Below are positions 1 to 8,270 of a DNA stretch of 64,000 nt, in pieces (the first letter of the stretch is position 1; every line of letters starts with the position of its first letter). The stretch is taken from NCBI GenBank assembly GCA_041660045.1, contig JBAZXA010000003.1:1-64000 (forward strand), given 5' to 3'. The stretch comes from WM-3-3 sp041660045 (GTDB taxonomy: Bacteria > Pseudomonadota > Gammaproteobacteria > Methylococcales > Methylomonadaceae). The notes under the pieces were generated by a model, which worked only from the letters and a program-made list of their open reading frames with translations, searched no databases and was not told the DNA's origin. A program made the position numbers and the translations under genes.

Positions 1-64
1 TGGCCAGCTTGACCGCTGACTCCCTGAATTCGGCACTATAAACTTTGGGTTTTTCTTGACTCAT
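1..64 (-). CDS. IS3-family transposase OrfA, N-terminus only (runs off the window)
   Basis: Reading the minus strand from the ATG at 64-62 gives MSQEKPKVYSAEFRESAVKL, the usual opening of IS3-family OrfA proteins (short basic start, then the YSAEFRESAVKLA helix of the helix-turn-helix DNA-binding domain). A good ribosome site (AAGGAG) lies about nine bases upstream. Only 21 codons are inside the window, so the rest of OrfA and the OrfB integrase with its DDE residues would lie beyond position 1. The family call is firm; the subgroup cannot be assigned from this much sequence. Confidence 0.72.
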   Translation of the reverse strand, partial: MSQEKPKVYSAEFRESAVKLA

Positions 65-102
65 TGGGACTCACTCCTTCTTTACACGTATTTTAAGGAA
101 TG

Positions 103-127
103 TGTCCGGTTTAGTGTAGCCACATCA
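103..127 (-). repeat. Probable left terminal end of the IS3-family element
   Basis: On the minus strand the element appears to begin TGATGTGGCTACACTAAACC at 127 and continue to about 103. It starts with the TG dinucleotide typical of IS3-family ends and lies about 40 bp upstream of orfA. The right end and the short target duplication are outside the window, so the exact boundary is inferred. Confidence 0.5.
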
Positions 128-199
128 GATCGAGATTTGCTTGTTCAGCAAGGTTAATTGCGGCATCATACCCTTGAGTAGGTATTTAATCCCACTCAT
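125..199 (-). pseudogene. Broken VapC/PIN-type toxin start, interrupted by the IS element
   Basis: An ATG at 199-197, overlapping the last 14 bases of the upstream antitoxin-like gene, opens with MSGIKYLL, a common beginning of VapC PIN-domain toxins (normally followed by the DTN motif with the first catalytic Asp). Here the reading frame goes straight to KGMMPQ and ends after 24 codons at a TGA formed by the first bases of the IS end. A neighbouring frame reads YDAAINLAEQANLDL, which looks coding, so a deletion or frameshift probably came before or with the insertion. The overlap with the gene above is the usual antitoxin-toxin arrangement. The toxin assignment rests on eight residues plus context. 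Confidence 0.42.
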
Positions 200-422
200 T
201 TCGCATTTCCTGCTGAATTAGCAACGGGTCACCATTCAAATTAGGCGAGGATTTCAGCACGCCTGCTAATTGTTTCCAATCCTTTACAGACTCTGTAATT
301 TCTTGCGGTTTCCAGGGCTTAGAAAGTCTTAATATGACTAAATGTTCGTTTTCATCAAATTGGACAGGCTCTATTGGTTCGATAATACCTGACTTAGAAA
401 TAGCTTCTATTGCTTGAAACAT
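186..422 (-). CDS. Small antitoxin-like protein (78 aa)
   Basis: This 78-residue acidic protein opens MFQAIEAISKSGIIEPIEPV, a layout seen in small antitoxins of VapBC-like modules: a short beta-strand DNA-binding N-terminus of the form QAIEA..xxGxxxPxxPV, then a charged tail that would wrap the toxin. A GGAG ribosome site stands just before the ATG. Its 3' end overlaps a VapC-like toxin start by 14 bases, supporting the antitoxin role. If the toxin is dead, as it appears, this is an orphan antitoxin that may still autoregulate. Family placement is by pattern only; it could also be an uncharacterised small protein. Confidence 0.5.
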   Translation of the reverse strand: MFQAIEAISKSGIIEPIEPVQFDENEHLVILRLSKPWKPQEITESVKDWKQLAGVLKSSPNLNGDPLLIQQEMRNEWD

Positions 423-524
423 GGCTTATTCTCCTTTTCAATTAAAATTTTAAACACCAGGGAAATCCGTTTTCACTTTTATCTTAAAACAAACACCTAC
501 CTGCCGCATAGTAATGATGGACTT

Positions 525-785
525 TTAAATAAGTGTCCAGCAAAAATCTTGGGCACGCCCCAAAACCAACGTTTGCAGCGCCGTTAAAGAAGACAGCTGA
601 CTGAGATCTTTGAGCAGCCAGGCACAATTTAATCTCAACTTTTGCAACGCCGTAAGTTCGCAAAGCCCGTTCGGAAGACATTGCAATTGTGGGACATTTA
701 AGCTCAGCTCGGTTGCACCCGTGTCTTTTGCGTTTGCAATTTCCGCCAAAATATTCTGGTAATCTCCACCTACCGGTTTTTTCAT
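525..785 (-). CDS. Leucine-rich-repeat fragment (86 aa)
   Basis: The product contains two to three leucine-rich repeat units (LPNGLCELTALQKLRLNC and LSQLSSLTALQTLVLGRAQ, residues about 37-77), preceded by a short segment resembling the lead-in of bacterial LRR proteins. It stops abruptly inside a repeat, whereas LRR proteins usually run to several hundred residues with a capping end. There is no strong ribosome site before its ATG. Together with the adjoining IS and broken toxin gene, this looks like the surviving 5' end of a larger LRR gene. It may not be expressed. No function beyond a possible protein-binding surface can be given. Confidence 0.4.
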   Translation of the reverse strand: MKKPVGGDYQNILAEIANAKDTGATELSLNVPQLQCLPNGLCELTALQKLRLNCAWLLKDLSQLSSLTALQTLVLGRAQDFCWTLI

Positions 786-820
786 ATTGCCACTTTTTGT
801 TAAGCATGTTAGATATTTTC

Positions 821-3106
821 TTACTTAATAACCAAACCTGTTTTTACGCGGTAGGCAACACAATCCAGCGCGCTGTTTTGGATTTGCTCTACCAGCTCGA
901 TAATTTGCTGATCTAACCTGAAGCGTAGTTCCCATTCCATGGCTAGGTCGGCTGGTAAGCTATCGATACCGTGGTGTTCACTATAGCGTTGTTTTAGTAG
1001 CGCGTGGATGTCGGCCACCTCGGTCAGCGTAACCTGTTGCCCACCTTGCAGTACAGTGGCTGCATTTTCCAGGGCGCGGGTCAGCACCGCGTCGAACGCA
1101 CCGCTATGTTGTAGCAACTCATCAGGAAAGCGGCTGAATTGTGGGCCGCTTAGCAAGCGGTAGCGCCGCCGGATTTGTAACAAGCCGGATAAGTTGCTGG
1201 CGTCTTTAATAACCGTAGCTAAGGCTTTTCTTTCGTTAACTTTGGCTATCAATCTTGCATCGGGCTCCAATATGGCGTGGACTACCAAGTCATGGGCGGC
1301 GGCTAGGTCTTTTTCCGCAGACAAGCGCAAAGGTAAATGCGATTTAACCAGCAGGCTGGCATCCGGCAGCCAGCTGGTGAATTTGGCGAGGGTGTGCAAG
1401 GCTGCGGTGGCATGGTGGCGGGCAAGTGCAATTGAACGCCGGGGCCATAGCGCGTAATCAAGTATGCCCATAACGATAATACCTAAAAAAATGCCGATGA
1501 CGCGGTCACGGGGTACGGCCAAATCGGTAACCTGCCCGAAATCATGTAATACGAAGGTTGCAAAGGAAAACCCAAGCTGCCTGCCTAGGTAAGCGATGCG
1601 TTCACTACCGACGGAAATCCACGCGGCAATAGCCCAAAACGGGGCGGTTGCCACTGCAAAACCGGCGATGGTGTCAAGTTGGGATTGGAATATCCACACA
1701 TAAATATAGGCACAAAGCCCGCCCATAATCGCGCCCGACAAGCGTAATAGCGATAGCCTATAGTCCGCCCCAAGGCTGGTTTGCGCGGCGACCAAACAGG
1801 TCGGAATAGCGGTATTGATACCTGGCCAGCCCAGGCTTTGTATGATCAAGGCGCAGATTATGGCACCTAGGGAAAATTTAATCCCAAATTGCACGCTGTC
1901 AGCACGGGTAGCCCAGAATTCATAGCTAAACCAGTCGGGTAGCCAGTGCGCGGCATCCTGGCTATTGCTTTCAGGTTCCGGATTTTGGATGTTTAGCGCT
2001 GCTGTTGGATTATGTAGTTGCTGTAGCAAACTTGCGATACGCTGCATTCCACGCCACATGGCGGTTAATATGGAAGGGTTGGCTTGCTGCGTAGCATTGG
2101 TTTGTAGTGTATATCGCTGTAGCACTTGCTCAACCAGCAGCAACTGTATTTGCGGGGATACGTCACGTGCCTCTTCTATACCTTGTCGCAAGCTTGCACA
2201 GGCGCTTTGCAGCGCCAAATAAACATTGGTTTTTTCCTGTGTCATTGCCTGGGCGCGGTACTCTACAGTCAAGACCTGGTCCAGCCAGAGGGCAAACTCA
2301 CGCAAGCCGTCAATTTCCAGCAGTAACGCCAGATAAGTGCCATGCTGTTGTCGCACAGAAGGATGTATCAATTCTGTGTTTGCCAGTAAACCTTGCATTT
2401 TGCCGAAACTGCTGACGCCGGCAAGTTTTGAGGCGGCCTGCTTTTCGTGATTTGGGCCGCTGTAGCTCAACCGCGCCGTAAAAATGCCCTCCACGGCTGA
2501 CAATTGCAGCGCGATACTATCACTTAGCAGTTTGCGCGGGTCTTGTGGTTTGATTGCCCAGTGCACGACAGTCCATGAGCCTATAGCCAATACCCCAATG
2601 ATCGGAATATTCCACAATGCGTTATAGATGCTTGCCTCAGGCGTGCTGGGGCTGTACAACACGGCTACCGAATACCAAAGCGCGATGCCGGTAGGCCAAG
2701 CGATCAGGCGGGCATGGAACAAGGCCAGCGCAATAATAATAAGCGATAAGGGTAAGAGCAACCAAGGCTCGTTGCCCGCAAACATCAGGGTTAATATGGA
2801 AACCAATGTGGTGACGGTGATATAACCGAATTGACGTAACCCGAACTCTAACGCTTGGCCGGAATTGGCATAGGCGTCGTAGCTTAAACAGATGAGTATG
2901 GCAATTGCCCCCAAAGGCGGGACATGCAGGGTTTCGATGAGGATGGCAATTAGCAGGGTAGCGGCAAACAGGCGCAAGGCCGCAACTCGCCGCCCTGGAA
3001 AACCCTGTAGTTCTGTTTTTAGGAATTGTGACAGGCTAGTGCCAAACCACAGATGGCTTTGCCTTTTGTGCTGAGCCAAGGCGTGTTGCGTATCGCTGTT
3101 ATTCAT
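821..3106 (-). CDS. FUSC-family inner-membrane efflux pump (MdtO/AaeB-like)
   Basis: The 761-residue protein has the architecture of the fusaric-acid-resistance (FUSC) family: a block of hydrophobic helices at about residues 40-190, a soluble helical region at about 190-400, a second helix block at about 405-560, and a cytoplasmic C-terminal domain. Family members export aromatic or other small toxic compounds with an HlyD-type adaptor. Its start overlaps the end of the adaptor gene by eight bases, so the two are translationally coupled. With ytcA upstream the order matches E. coli ytcA-mdtN-mdtO. The substrate cannot be read from the sequence. AaeB is the other well-known relative and would also fit. 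Confidence 0.85.
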   Translation of the reverse strand: MNNSDTQHALAQHKRQSHLWFGTSLSQFLKTELQGFPGRRVAALRLFAATLLIAILIETLHVPPLGAIAILICLSYDAYANSGQALEFGLRQFGYITVTTLVSILTLMFAGNEPWLLLPLSLIIIALALFHARLIAWPTGIALWYSVAVLYSPSTPEASIYNALWNIPIIGVLAIGSWTVVHWAIKPQDPRKLLSDSIALQLSAVEGIFTARLSYSGPNHEKQAASKLAGVSSFGKMQGLLANTELIHPSVRQQHGTYLALLLEIDGLREFALWLDQVLTVEYRAQAMTQEKTNVYLALQSACASLRQGIEEARDVSPQIQLLLVEQVLQRYTLQTNATQQANPSILTAMWRGMQRIASLLQQLHNPTAALNIQNPEPESNSQDAAHWLPDWFSYEFWATRADSVQFGIKFSLGAIICALIIQSLGWPGINTAIPTCLVAAQTSLGADYRLSLLRLSGAIMGGLCAYIYVWIFQSQLDTIAGFAVATAPFWAIAAWISVGSERIAYLGRQLGFSFATFVLHDFGQVTDLAVPRDRVIGIFLGIIVMGILDYALWPRRSIALARHHATAALHTLAKFTSWLPDASLLVKSHLPLRLSAEKDLAAAHDLVVHAILEPDARLIAKVNERKALATVIKDASNLSGLLQIRRRYRLLSGPQFSRFPDELLQHSGAFDAVLTRALENAATVLQGGQQVTLTEVADIHALLKQRYSEHHGIDSLPADLAMEWELRFRLDQQIIELVEQIQNSALDCVAYRVKTGLVIK

Positions 3107-4304
3107 CGTGCGATAACGGCTTGGCTTGCTCGTTTGTGTCTACCGAGGTAAGCCCTTGAGTTTCAGCAGGGTGTCCCTGAATAGTCACAAATGCAGTCAT
3201 GCCCATACGCAAAGGATGCCGGTTGTCGCGTTCCGGTATTTCAATACGCACCTGGAAGCGCGATGCCAGGATAACCCAGTTTAGTGTGCGCTGTACCTCG
3301 GGCAGTACGCCCTCTTGCCTAGCATTATCGGGATAATTGGCCCAGCCGATACCGGTCACCACGCCCTTGTAGCGTTTTCCTGGATATGCAATCAGAAACA
3401 CTTCAGCTTCCTGACCGGGCTGGATAGATTGTAAATAGGTTTCTTTAAAATTAGCGACTGCATACCAATGGCGGTCATCGACCAGCGCGAAGATTTGCGT
3501 TCCGGCCTTTGCGTATCTTCCTACGCTAGTGTTCAAATCAGTCACATAAGCATCAAATGGCGCGCGCACCGAACAATATTCCACATCGAGTTCAGCAGCA
3601 GCAACGACGGCCCTGGCCACTTCGATATGGGCATTAACATCGCCGACTTGCGCAATCATGGATACTGCGCGGCGGCTTTCGTTTTTGGCTTCGTCTATCG
3701 CGCTTTGCGCCGAAAGTGCCTTAGCCCGGGCATCCTCTAGTTCTGCCCGTGAGGCCGCATACTTGGATTTGGTTTGCTTAAGCTGATCTAGCGTGACATA
3801 TTGTTTTTCTGCCAAGGGCTTAAGACGTTCCAAATAGTTATGCAGATACTCATCCTCCGCTTCTATCTTCTTAACTTCCGCTTCGGCGGCGGCGCGCTGG
3901 TGTTCCAGCCGCTCAATCACGTTTTCTACAGAACCACTAAAAGCACGTTTTGAATCAACATCTTTTTCGGCCAGCTGCAATTCCGCCCTAGCCTGCGCCA
4001 GCTTGGCTTGGTAGGGGCGTGGATCGATCAAATACAGCAACTCGCCTTGTTTAACATACTGGTTATCTTTAACATGCAGCGCTACAATTCGGCCACTCAC
4101 TTCTGGCGCGATACCGACTATGTTGGCTTGCACCATGGCGTCATTGGTACGGGGATGCTGATAGTTGATGCGCCAAACCAGCATGCCGGCCACTACTGCA
4201 CCCAGCACGATTAATATTCCGATTAAACGGCCTAACCTCATACGAAGTTTAAGATTCTCCGCTTGATTGTCAATTTGAGTGTTTTCCATGTTGGGCGGCC
4301 CCAT
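3099..4304 (-). CDS. HlyD-type periplasmic adaptor of an efflux pump (MdtN/EmrA-like)
   Basis: A membrane-fusion protein: one N-terminal transmembrane helix (RLIGILIVLGAVVAGMLVW), a biotinyl-lipoyl-like half (TNDAMVQANIVGIAPEVSGR), a long alpha-helical hairpin over the middle third, then the second lipoyl half (VRAPFDAYVTDLNTSVGRYA) and beta-barrel. It bridges the FUSC pump and an outer-membrane channel. I chose the ATG at 4304, one base after the ytcA stop, which suggests coupling. An ATG at 4289 (MENTQ) is equally possible. Open frame further upstream overlaps ytcA and is unlikely to be used. Confidence 0.87.
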   Translation of the reverse strand: MGPPNMENTQIDNQAENLKLRMRLGRLIGILIVLGAVVAGMLVWRINYQHPRTNDAMVQANIVGIAPEVSGRIVALHVKDNQYVKQGELLYLIDPRPYQAKLAQARAELQLAEKDVDSKRAFSGSVENVIERLEHQRAAAEAEVKKIEAEDEYLHNYLERLKPLAEKQYVTLDQLKQTKSKYAASRAELEDARAKALSAQSAIDEAKNESRRAVSMIAQVGDVNAHIEVARAVVAAAELDVEYCSVRAPFDAYVTDLNTSVGRYAKAGTQIFALVDDRHWYAVANFKETYLQSIQPGQEAEVFLIAYPGKRYKGVVTGIGWANYPDNARQEGVLPEVQRTLNWVILASRFQVRIEIPERDNRHPLRMGMTAFVTIQGHPAETQGLTSVDTNEQAKPLSHDE

Positions 4305-4305
4305 C

Positions 4306-4572
4306 TTACGTCGAATAAAATAACAACCAAATGACAAAAGTGCATAATGCCCACAGGCTAGGCACAATTAGCAGCGGCGGCCCAAGATATGGCGCTAACC
4401 GATAACGTACCAATTGCCACATCACTACCATGCTGGCTGCTAATCCAGAGAGGATACAGATAATCCAAGCCGGCCAGAACGAACCTTCTATACTCAGCAT
4501 TGGGTCGCAAGCCGTTAAAAAAAACGAAAAAACAGCTGGAAAGCAAAACTTGATTAATCTAGGTATTAACAT
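4306..4572 (-). CDS. ytcA: YtcA-family lipoprotein
   Basis: This 88-residue protein has a lipoprotein signal peptide ending in a lipobox (FFLTAC, Cys about residue 22) and two hydrophobic segments in a short mature part (SFWPAWIICILSGLAAS and PPLLIVPSLWALCTFVIWLL). That size and layout match YtcA, the small protein encoded ahead of mdtNOP in E. coli. A TAGGAT ribosome site precedes the ATG. It is the first gene of a three-gene minus-strand unit with the adaptor and FUSC pump. Its biochemical role in the pump is not established; membrane assembly or stability is a reasonable guess. Confidence 0.68.
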   Translation of the reverse strand: MLIPRLIKFCFPAVFSFFLTACDPMLSIEGSFWPAWIICILSGLAASMVVMWQLVRYRLAPYLGPPLLIVPSLWALCTFVIWLLFYST

Positions 4573-4734
4573 CGTTGATTATCCTAAGCAGCTTTTGAAA
4601 ATTAGGGGCCTTTATTGGCAATAGCCCCTACACACAGTTGCCTCGGCCTAGTAAGCAAGATGTTAAGTTACCGCTGTAGCAAGGGAAAAGGCGCTGGCAG
4701 ATGGATACTGGCACAATGGCTGAATATTTCTATG

Positions 4735-4756
4735 CTACACCATAGCTCATGGTACA
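4735..4756. promoter_or_regulatory. Candidate operator between ytcA and the divergent outer-membrane gene
   Basis: An inverted repeat ACCAT-AGCTC-ATGGT at 4739-4753, with partial extension of the arms, lies in the 299-bp divergent intergenic region. Its position between both transcription units would suit a shared regulator. No cognate regulator is adjacent except the LysR gene beyond 6545, so the assignment is speculative. Confidence 0.25.
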
Positions 4757-4871
4757 TTGTATAAATCATTTGGTATTACTAAGGTGCGTAGTTTATTGCA
4801 GCCTTAATTTGTAGTGTCTGCACTAGACTTTAACTTCCTAAAAGAAAATCATCCGACACCTAAATTGACGT

Positions 4872-6455
4872 TTGAACAAGATATTTTTATGTTTACGAGC
4901 CTTGCTGAGCATGACCTGCGCTAACTGGTTATCGTTACTGCCCTATCTACTTCGCGCTGTTAGCCGTATGCCTGTTCCCGCCGCCGCAATAGCATTGACA
5001 GCCTGTATGCCGCAGAGTTTGCTGCAACTTGATAAATCCTATGCGGCAGCCCCGGCCGACCCTGCCGTTTATTGGCATGATTACCAGGCCTCCAGCGGCA
5101 CGCAGCAGGCCGCCACAGTCAGCAATCCGCATGAAGATAAGCAAATTGACACCAAAATAACTTACGATCTTCCTGCGCTAGTTGATCTTGCCTTGCATAC
5201 TAACCCGGCAACCAGAGTTAGCTGGGAAGAGGCCAAAGCCGCCGCCGCCCGACTCGAAAGGAATCGCAGCGCCTGGTATCCAACGTTGACTGCTATAGCC
5301 TTTGGACAATATTTTAAAACCAGTTTCCCGATTACTGGCGGAGCCTTAATAAGCAATGGTTACTCTGCTTTGGGCAGTTTAGATTTGGCATGGACACTGT
5401 TCGATTTCGGGCGTAGGGACGCCTTGGTAGAGTCTGGCGCACAGCGCTTGATCGCCGCTAATTTTGCCTTCAACCGTACGCATCAAGAAATTGCTTATCA
5501 GGTTGCCATCTGTTTTTTTGCCTATCAAGCAGCGTTAGCCAAAGTTTCTGCAGCGCAGCAAACCTTTGAGTCCGCCAGCTCAGGAACCGCTTCAGTTAAG
5601 GCAAAACTCGACAAAGGCCTGGCAACGCGGCCTGATATGTTGCTGGCGATTCAGGAACAGGCGAAAGCCAGTTATGACCTTCAGGATGCCCGCAGCGCTG
5701 TCAGTCAAACACATGCTGACCTAACAGCAAGCCTGGGTATTTCACCTTCTTATTCTCTACAATTGATAGACTTAAGCAAACTGCCTTTGCCAGCGGGGTT
5801 AGCACAATCGGTCGAGAAAATCGTTGATCAGGCCTTGGAACAACGTCCAGATTTGATGGCGCGTCTTGCTGAATTACGTGCCCGTGAAGCCGAAGTAAAA
5901 AAAGCGAGAGCCGACTTCTGGCCCAAGTTTTCCCTAGGCGGCAGAGTGGGTAATCAATATTGGGGTAATGTGCACACAAATCCTCCCAGTATTCAAAGTT
6001 ATTCGGCAAGTAATGTCGTGGGTACAGCAATGCTAACTATGGAATGGACATTGTTTGATGGCTTTGAACGCAGCAATGCCGTGCATGAAGCAGTAGCCAA
6101 GAAAGAAGCGTCCAAGGCTAGACTGGAAGCCTTGCGCCTGGAAATTATGCGCGATATCTGGAAAGCCTATGCCGAAACCAAAACTTCATTGGAAAAACGG
6201 GAGTTTGCCTTAGCTTTGTTGAAAGCGGCTGAAGAATCCTATGCTGCCACCCAAGAATCCTATACCCAGGGCTTTTCCACGATAATAGAGCTACTTTCCG
6301 CACAAAAGGATTTGGCGCGTGCCCGTTATAGCGAAATCGACAGCCGTGCCGCCTTGCTACGTTCCGCTGCAACCCTGGTGAATGCAGCGGGCAAGCAAAG
6401 CCGAGGCGATTTTAATACCGATAGCGTAACCTTTGGCAAAACCCCACCAGAGTAG
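4872..6455 (+). CDS. TolC-like outer-membrane efflux channel lipoprotein (MdtP-like)
   Basis: About 527 residues with two outer-membrane-efflux (OEP) repeats: the first around residues 100-300 (WTLFDFGRRDAL, then a long helical hairpin), the second around 315-515 (MEWTLFDGFERSNAV and a matching hairpin). An N-terminal lipobox-like stretch (AIALTAC) suggests lipidation, as in NodT/MdtP-type channels. The first open codon is TTG at 4872 without a clear ribosome site; ATG at 4911 or at 4968 just before the lipobox helix are alternatives. It probably completes the tripartite pump with the divergent adaptor and FUSC genes, unlike E. coli where mdtNOP are co-directional. Confidence 0.85.
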   Translation: MNKIFLCLRALLSMTCANWLSLLPYLLRAVSRMPVPAAAIALTACMPQSLLQLDKSYAAAPADPAVYWHDYQASSGTQQAATVSNPHEDKQIDTKITYDLPALVDLALHTNPATRVSWEEAKAAAARLERNRSAWYPTLTAIAFGQYFKTSFPITGGALISNGYSALGSLDLAWTLFDFGRRDALVESGAQRLIAANFAFNRTHQEIAYQVAICFFAYQAALAKVSAAQQTFESASSGTASVKAKLDKGLATRPDMLLAIQEQAKASYDLQDARSAVSQTHADLTASLGISPSYSLQLIDLSKLPLPAGLAQSVEKIVDQALEQRPDLMARLAELRAREAEVKKARADFWPKFSLGGRVGNQYWGNVHTNPPSIQSYSASNVVGTAMLTMEWTLFDGFERSNAVHEAVAKKEASKARLEALRLEIMRDIWKAYAETKTSLEKREFALALLKAAEESYAATQESYTQGFSTIIELLSAQKDLARARYSEIDSRAALLRSAATLVNAAGKQSRGDFNTDSVTFGKTPPE

Positions 6456-6544
6456 AAGTAAGATGCTGTTCAGTGCTTTTTATTGTTAATTGCTAAGGTT
6501 AACGAGCAAGCACTATAAAACCTATGGCTTTTCATCAGCGCAGT

Positions 6545-7459
6545 TTAATTAACTGACACTGCAGCCATGATGCCTTCATTGCTGAAATAGCTGAGTAAAA
6601 AATTAATCAACATAGTTAACTTGGCCGGGTAAAACCGACGCTGCAGATAGGTTGCGTAAATTGCTAAAGTTGGTGTGCGGAATTCGTGCAATATTTCCAC
6701 CAATTGGCCGCTTTGCAAATACGGTGCCGCAGATAATTTAGGTGCTTGTACTATGCCCATGCCCAAGGCTGCCGCCAAGCACAGCGCACGGCCATTATTG
6801 GAGGCCAATATCCAATCGGTTTTGATTTTTTTAGTTTCGCCCAAAACATTAAACAGCCATTGCTCCCCGTGCGGGGTATCCACATAGTGCAAACAACGAT
6901 GCTGGCTTAGCTGCTCAATTTGGGTGGGCTCGCCGTGTTTGTCCAAATACGCTGGTGCGGCATAAGTAGACAGTTCTGTGCCGGTTAGTTTACGCGCGAC
7001 GACACCCGGATCTAAAGTATCTGTTACCAAAATGGAAATATCAAAACTGCCTGTGCGCAAATTTGGCGGCTTGTTATCCAAAGTCATTAATATCTTAACT
7101 TCAGGAAATTGCCGTAAGAATTGTTCTATGGCTGGCACCATGTACATGCCGCCAAAATCGATAGGCGCGCTGATTTTAATCTGGCCTTTTACGCGTTCAC
7201 CCAATTGTGTCGTGGTGGCTTCCAAATCCGCCAAATCTTCCAACAATTGCTTGCTGCGGTTGTAATAAGCTTCGCCCGCACTGGTTAAATTTAAGCTTCT
7301 TGTGGTGCGGTTAAGCAACACCACGCCTAATGAGGATTCTAACTGCGCGATGTATTTGCTGATCATCATGGTGGATAAGTGCATTTCCTTAGCCACGGCA
7401 GAAAATGTGCCTAGCTCGACGCTGCGGCAAAATACCTGCATGTTATTTAATTTATCCAT
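6545..7459 (-). CDS. LysR-family transcriptional regulator
   Basis: 304 residues with the standard layout: winged helix-turn-helix at residues 1-60 (MQVFCRSVELGTFSAVAKEM, then TSAGEAYY), a linker helix, and a periplasmic-binding-protein-like effector domain from about 90 (GQIKISAPIDFG). The sequence type (LNRTTRSLNLTSAGEAYYNR) places it in the large CrgA-like subgroup. It is convergent with the outer-membrane efflux gene and divergent from the carbonic anhydrase gene, so by the usual LysR arrangement it most likely controls itself and that neighbour. The effector is unknown. Confidence 0.9.
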   Translation of the reverse strand: MDKLNNMQVFCRSVELGTFSAVAKEMHLSTMMISKYIAQLESSLGVVLLNRTTRSLNLTSAGEAYYNRSKQLLEDLADLEATTTQLGERVKGQIKISAPIDFGGMYMVPAIEQFLRQFPEVKILMTLDNKPPNLRTGSFDISILVTDTLDPGVVARKLTGTELSTYAAPAYLDKHGEPTQIEQLSQHRCLHYVDTPHGEQWLFNVLGETKKIKTDWILASNNGRALCLAAALGMGIVQAPKLSAAPYLQSGQLVEILHEFRTPTLAIYATYLQRRFYPAKLTMLINFLLSYFSNEGIMAAVSVN

Positions 7460-7627
7460 TTAGATCCTCCTCGCCCAATTATAAACTTATATTTTATATT
7501 CTTTAAACTTAGCCACCTCTTTAAACTAACTAGGGCTTGTAATATACTTTACTTGGCGATAGTTATTACAGCGTCGGGTTTTTATTTAAAAACTCGGCGT
7601 TCTTTTTCCATTTGATTCGAGATAAAA
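7460..7627. promoter_or_regulatory. Divergent control region between lysR and carbonic anhydrase
   Basis: 168 bp, AT-rich, between two divergent starts. It contains an inverted repeat GTTTTT-ATTT-AAAAAC at 7578-7593 within a longer imperfect palindrome (CGTCGGG..CTCGGCG), 35 bp before the carbonic anhydrase ATG. The minus-strand gene has a ribosome site (GAGGAG) at 7468-7473. Regulator binding here is an inference from gene arrangement. Confidence 0.35.
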
Positions 7628-8206
7628 ATGAGTAAAATACATAACGAAGTGTTAGCGGCAAACCGCGATTATGTTGCCAGCTTTAACAAAGGCGACTTAG
7701 CAATGCCACCAGCCCGCCAATTTGCCATATTGACTTGCATGGATGCCCGTTTAGACCCTGCAAAATATGCTGGCTTGTCAGAAGGTGATGCCCATGTTAT
7801 CCGCAACGCCGGCGGCCGGGCGAGCGATGATGCTATCCGCTCTTTAGTGATTTCCTATAAATTATTAGGCACCCGCGAGTGGTTTGTTATCCACCACACT
7901 AATTGCGGCATGGAAACGTTTACTGATGACATTATGCGCGGCCTACTAGGCAGCAGTTTAAAAACCGCATCTGTTGACGAATCTGGCTGGCATGATTGCT
8001 GTGAAGGCCCAGGTTCTGCTGAAGCAAAATATATCGATTGGCTAACTATAAAAGATCAATCAGAAAGCGTCTTAGAAGACGTGCTGCGAATTAAGTCACA
8101 TCCTTTAGTGCCGAGTGACATCCCAGTTTACGGCTATATTTACGATGTTAAAACAGGACAATTAATAGAAGTACCTGCAGCAACCAAAGCAGGCCAAGTC
8201 CAGTAA
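7628..8206 (+). CDS. Beta-class carbonic anhydrase
   Basis: 192 residues with the beta-carbonic anhydrase zinc site: Cys37 and the Asp39-Arg41 pair in TCMDARLDP, then His90 and Cys93 in HHTNCGM. The motif VIRNAGGRASDDAIRSL (57-73) is the conserved core helix. It interconverts CO2 and bicarbonate in the cytosol, supplying bicarbonate to carboxylases or buffering pH. The compact single domain resembles the short clade also found in mycobacteria. The gene is divergent from a LysR regulator and followed by a strong hairpin terminator, so it is a monocistronic unit. The annotation is secure; the physiological use is open. Confidence 0.93.
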   Translation: MSKIHNEVLAANRDYVASFNKGDLAMPPARQFAILTCMDARLDPAKYAGLSEGDAHVIRNAGGRASDDAIRSLVISYKLLGTREWFVIHHTNCGMETFTDDIMRGLLGSSLKTASVDESGWHDCCEGPGSAEAKYIDWLTIKDQSESVLEDVLRIKSHPLVPSDIPVYGYIYDVKTGQLIEVPAATKAGQVQ

Positions 8207-8217
8207 CCCGTTTAATT

Positions 8218-8249
8218 TTCTGGGGTTTGTTATTCGGCAAACCCCAGAA
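8218..8249. terminator. Bidirectional terminator between carbonic anhydrase and cysH
   Basis: Perfect 12-bp stem TTCTGGGGTTTG / CAAACCCCAGAA with an 8-base loop, between two convergent genes. The flanks are T-rich upstream and A-containing downstream, so it could work in both directions. Confidence 0.8.
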
Positions 8250-8270
8250 TACCTAGCAATAGCCTAAGTA

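Noticed and set aside
484..807. A 107-codon minus-strand frame over the LRR fragment
   Set aside because: It lies in another frame of the same stretch, has no protein-like pattern, and the LRR frame is clearly the coding-like one.
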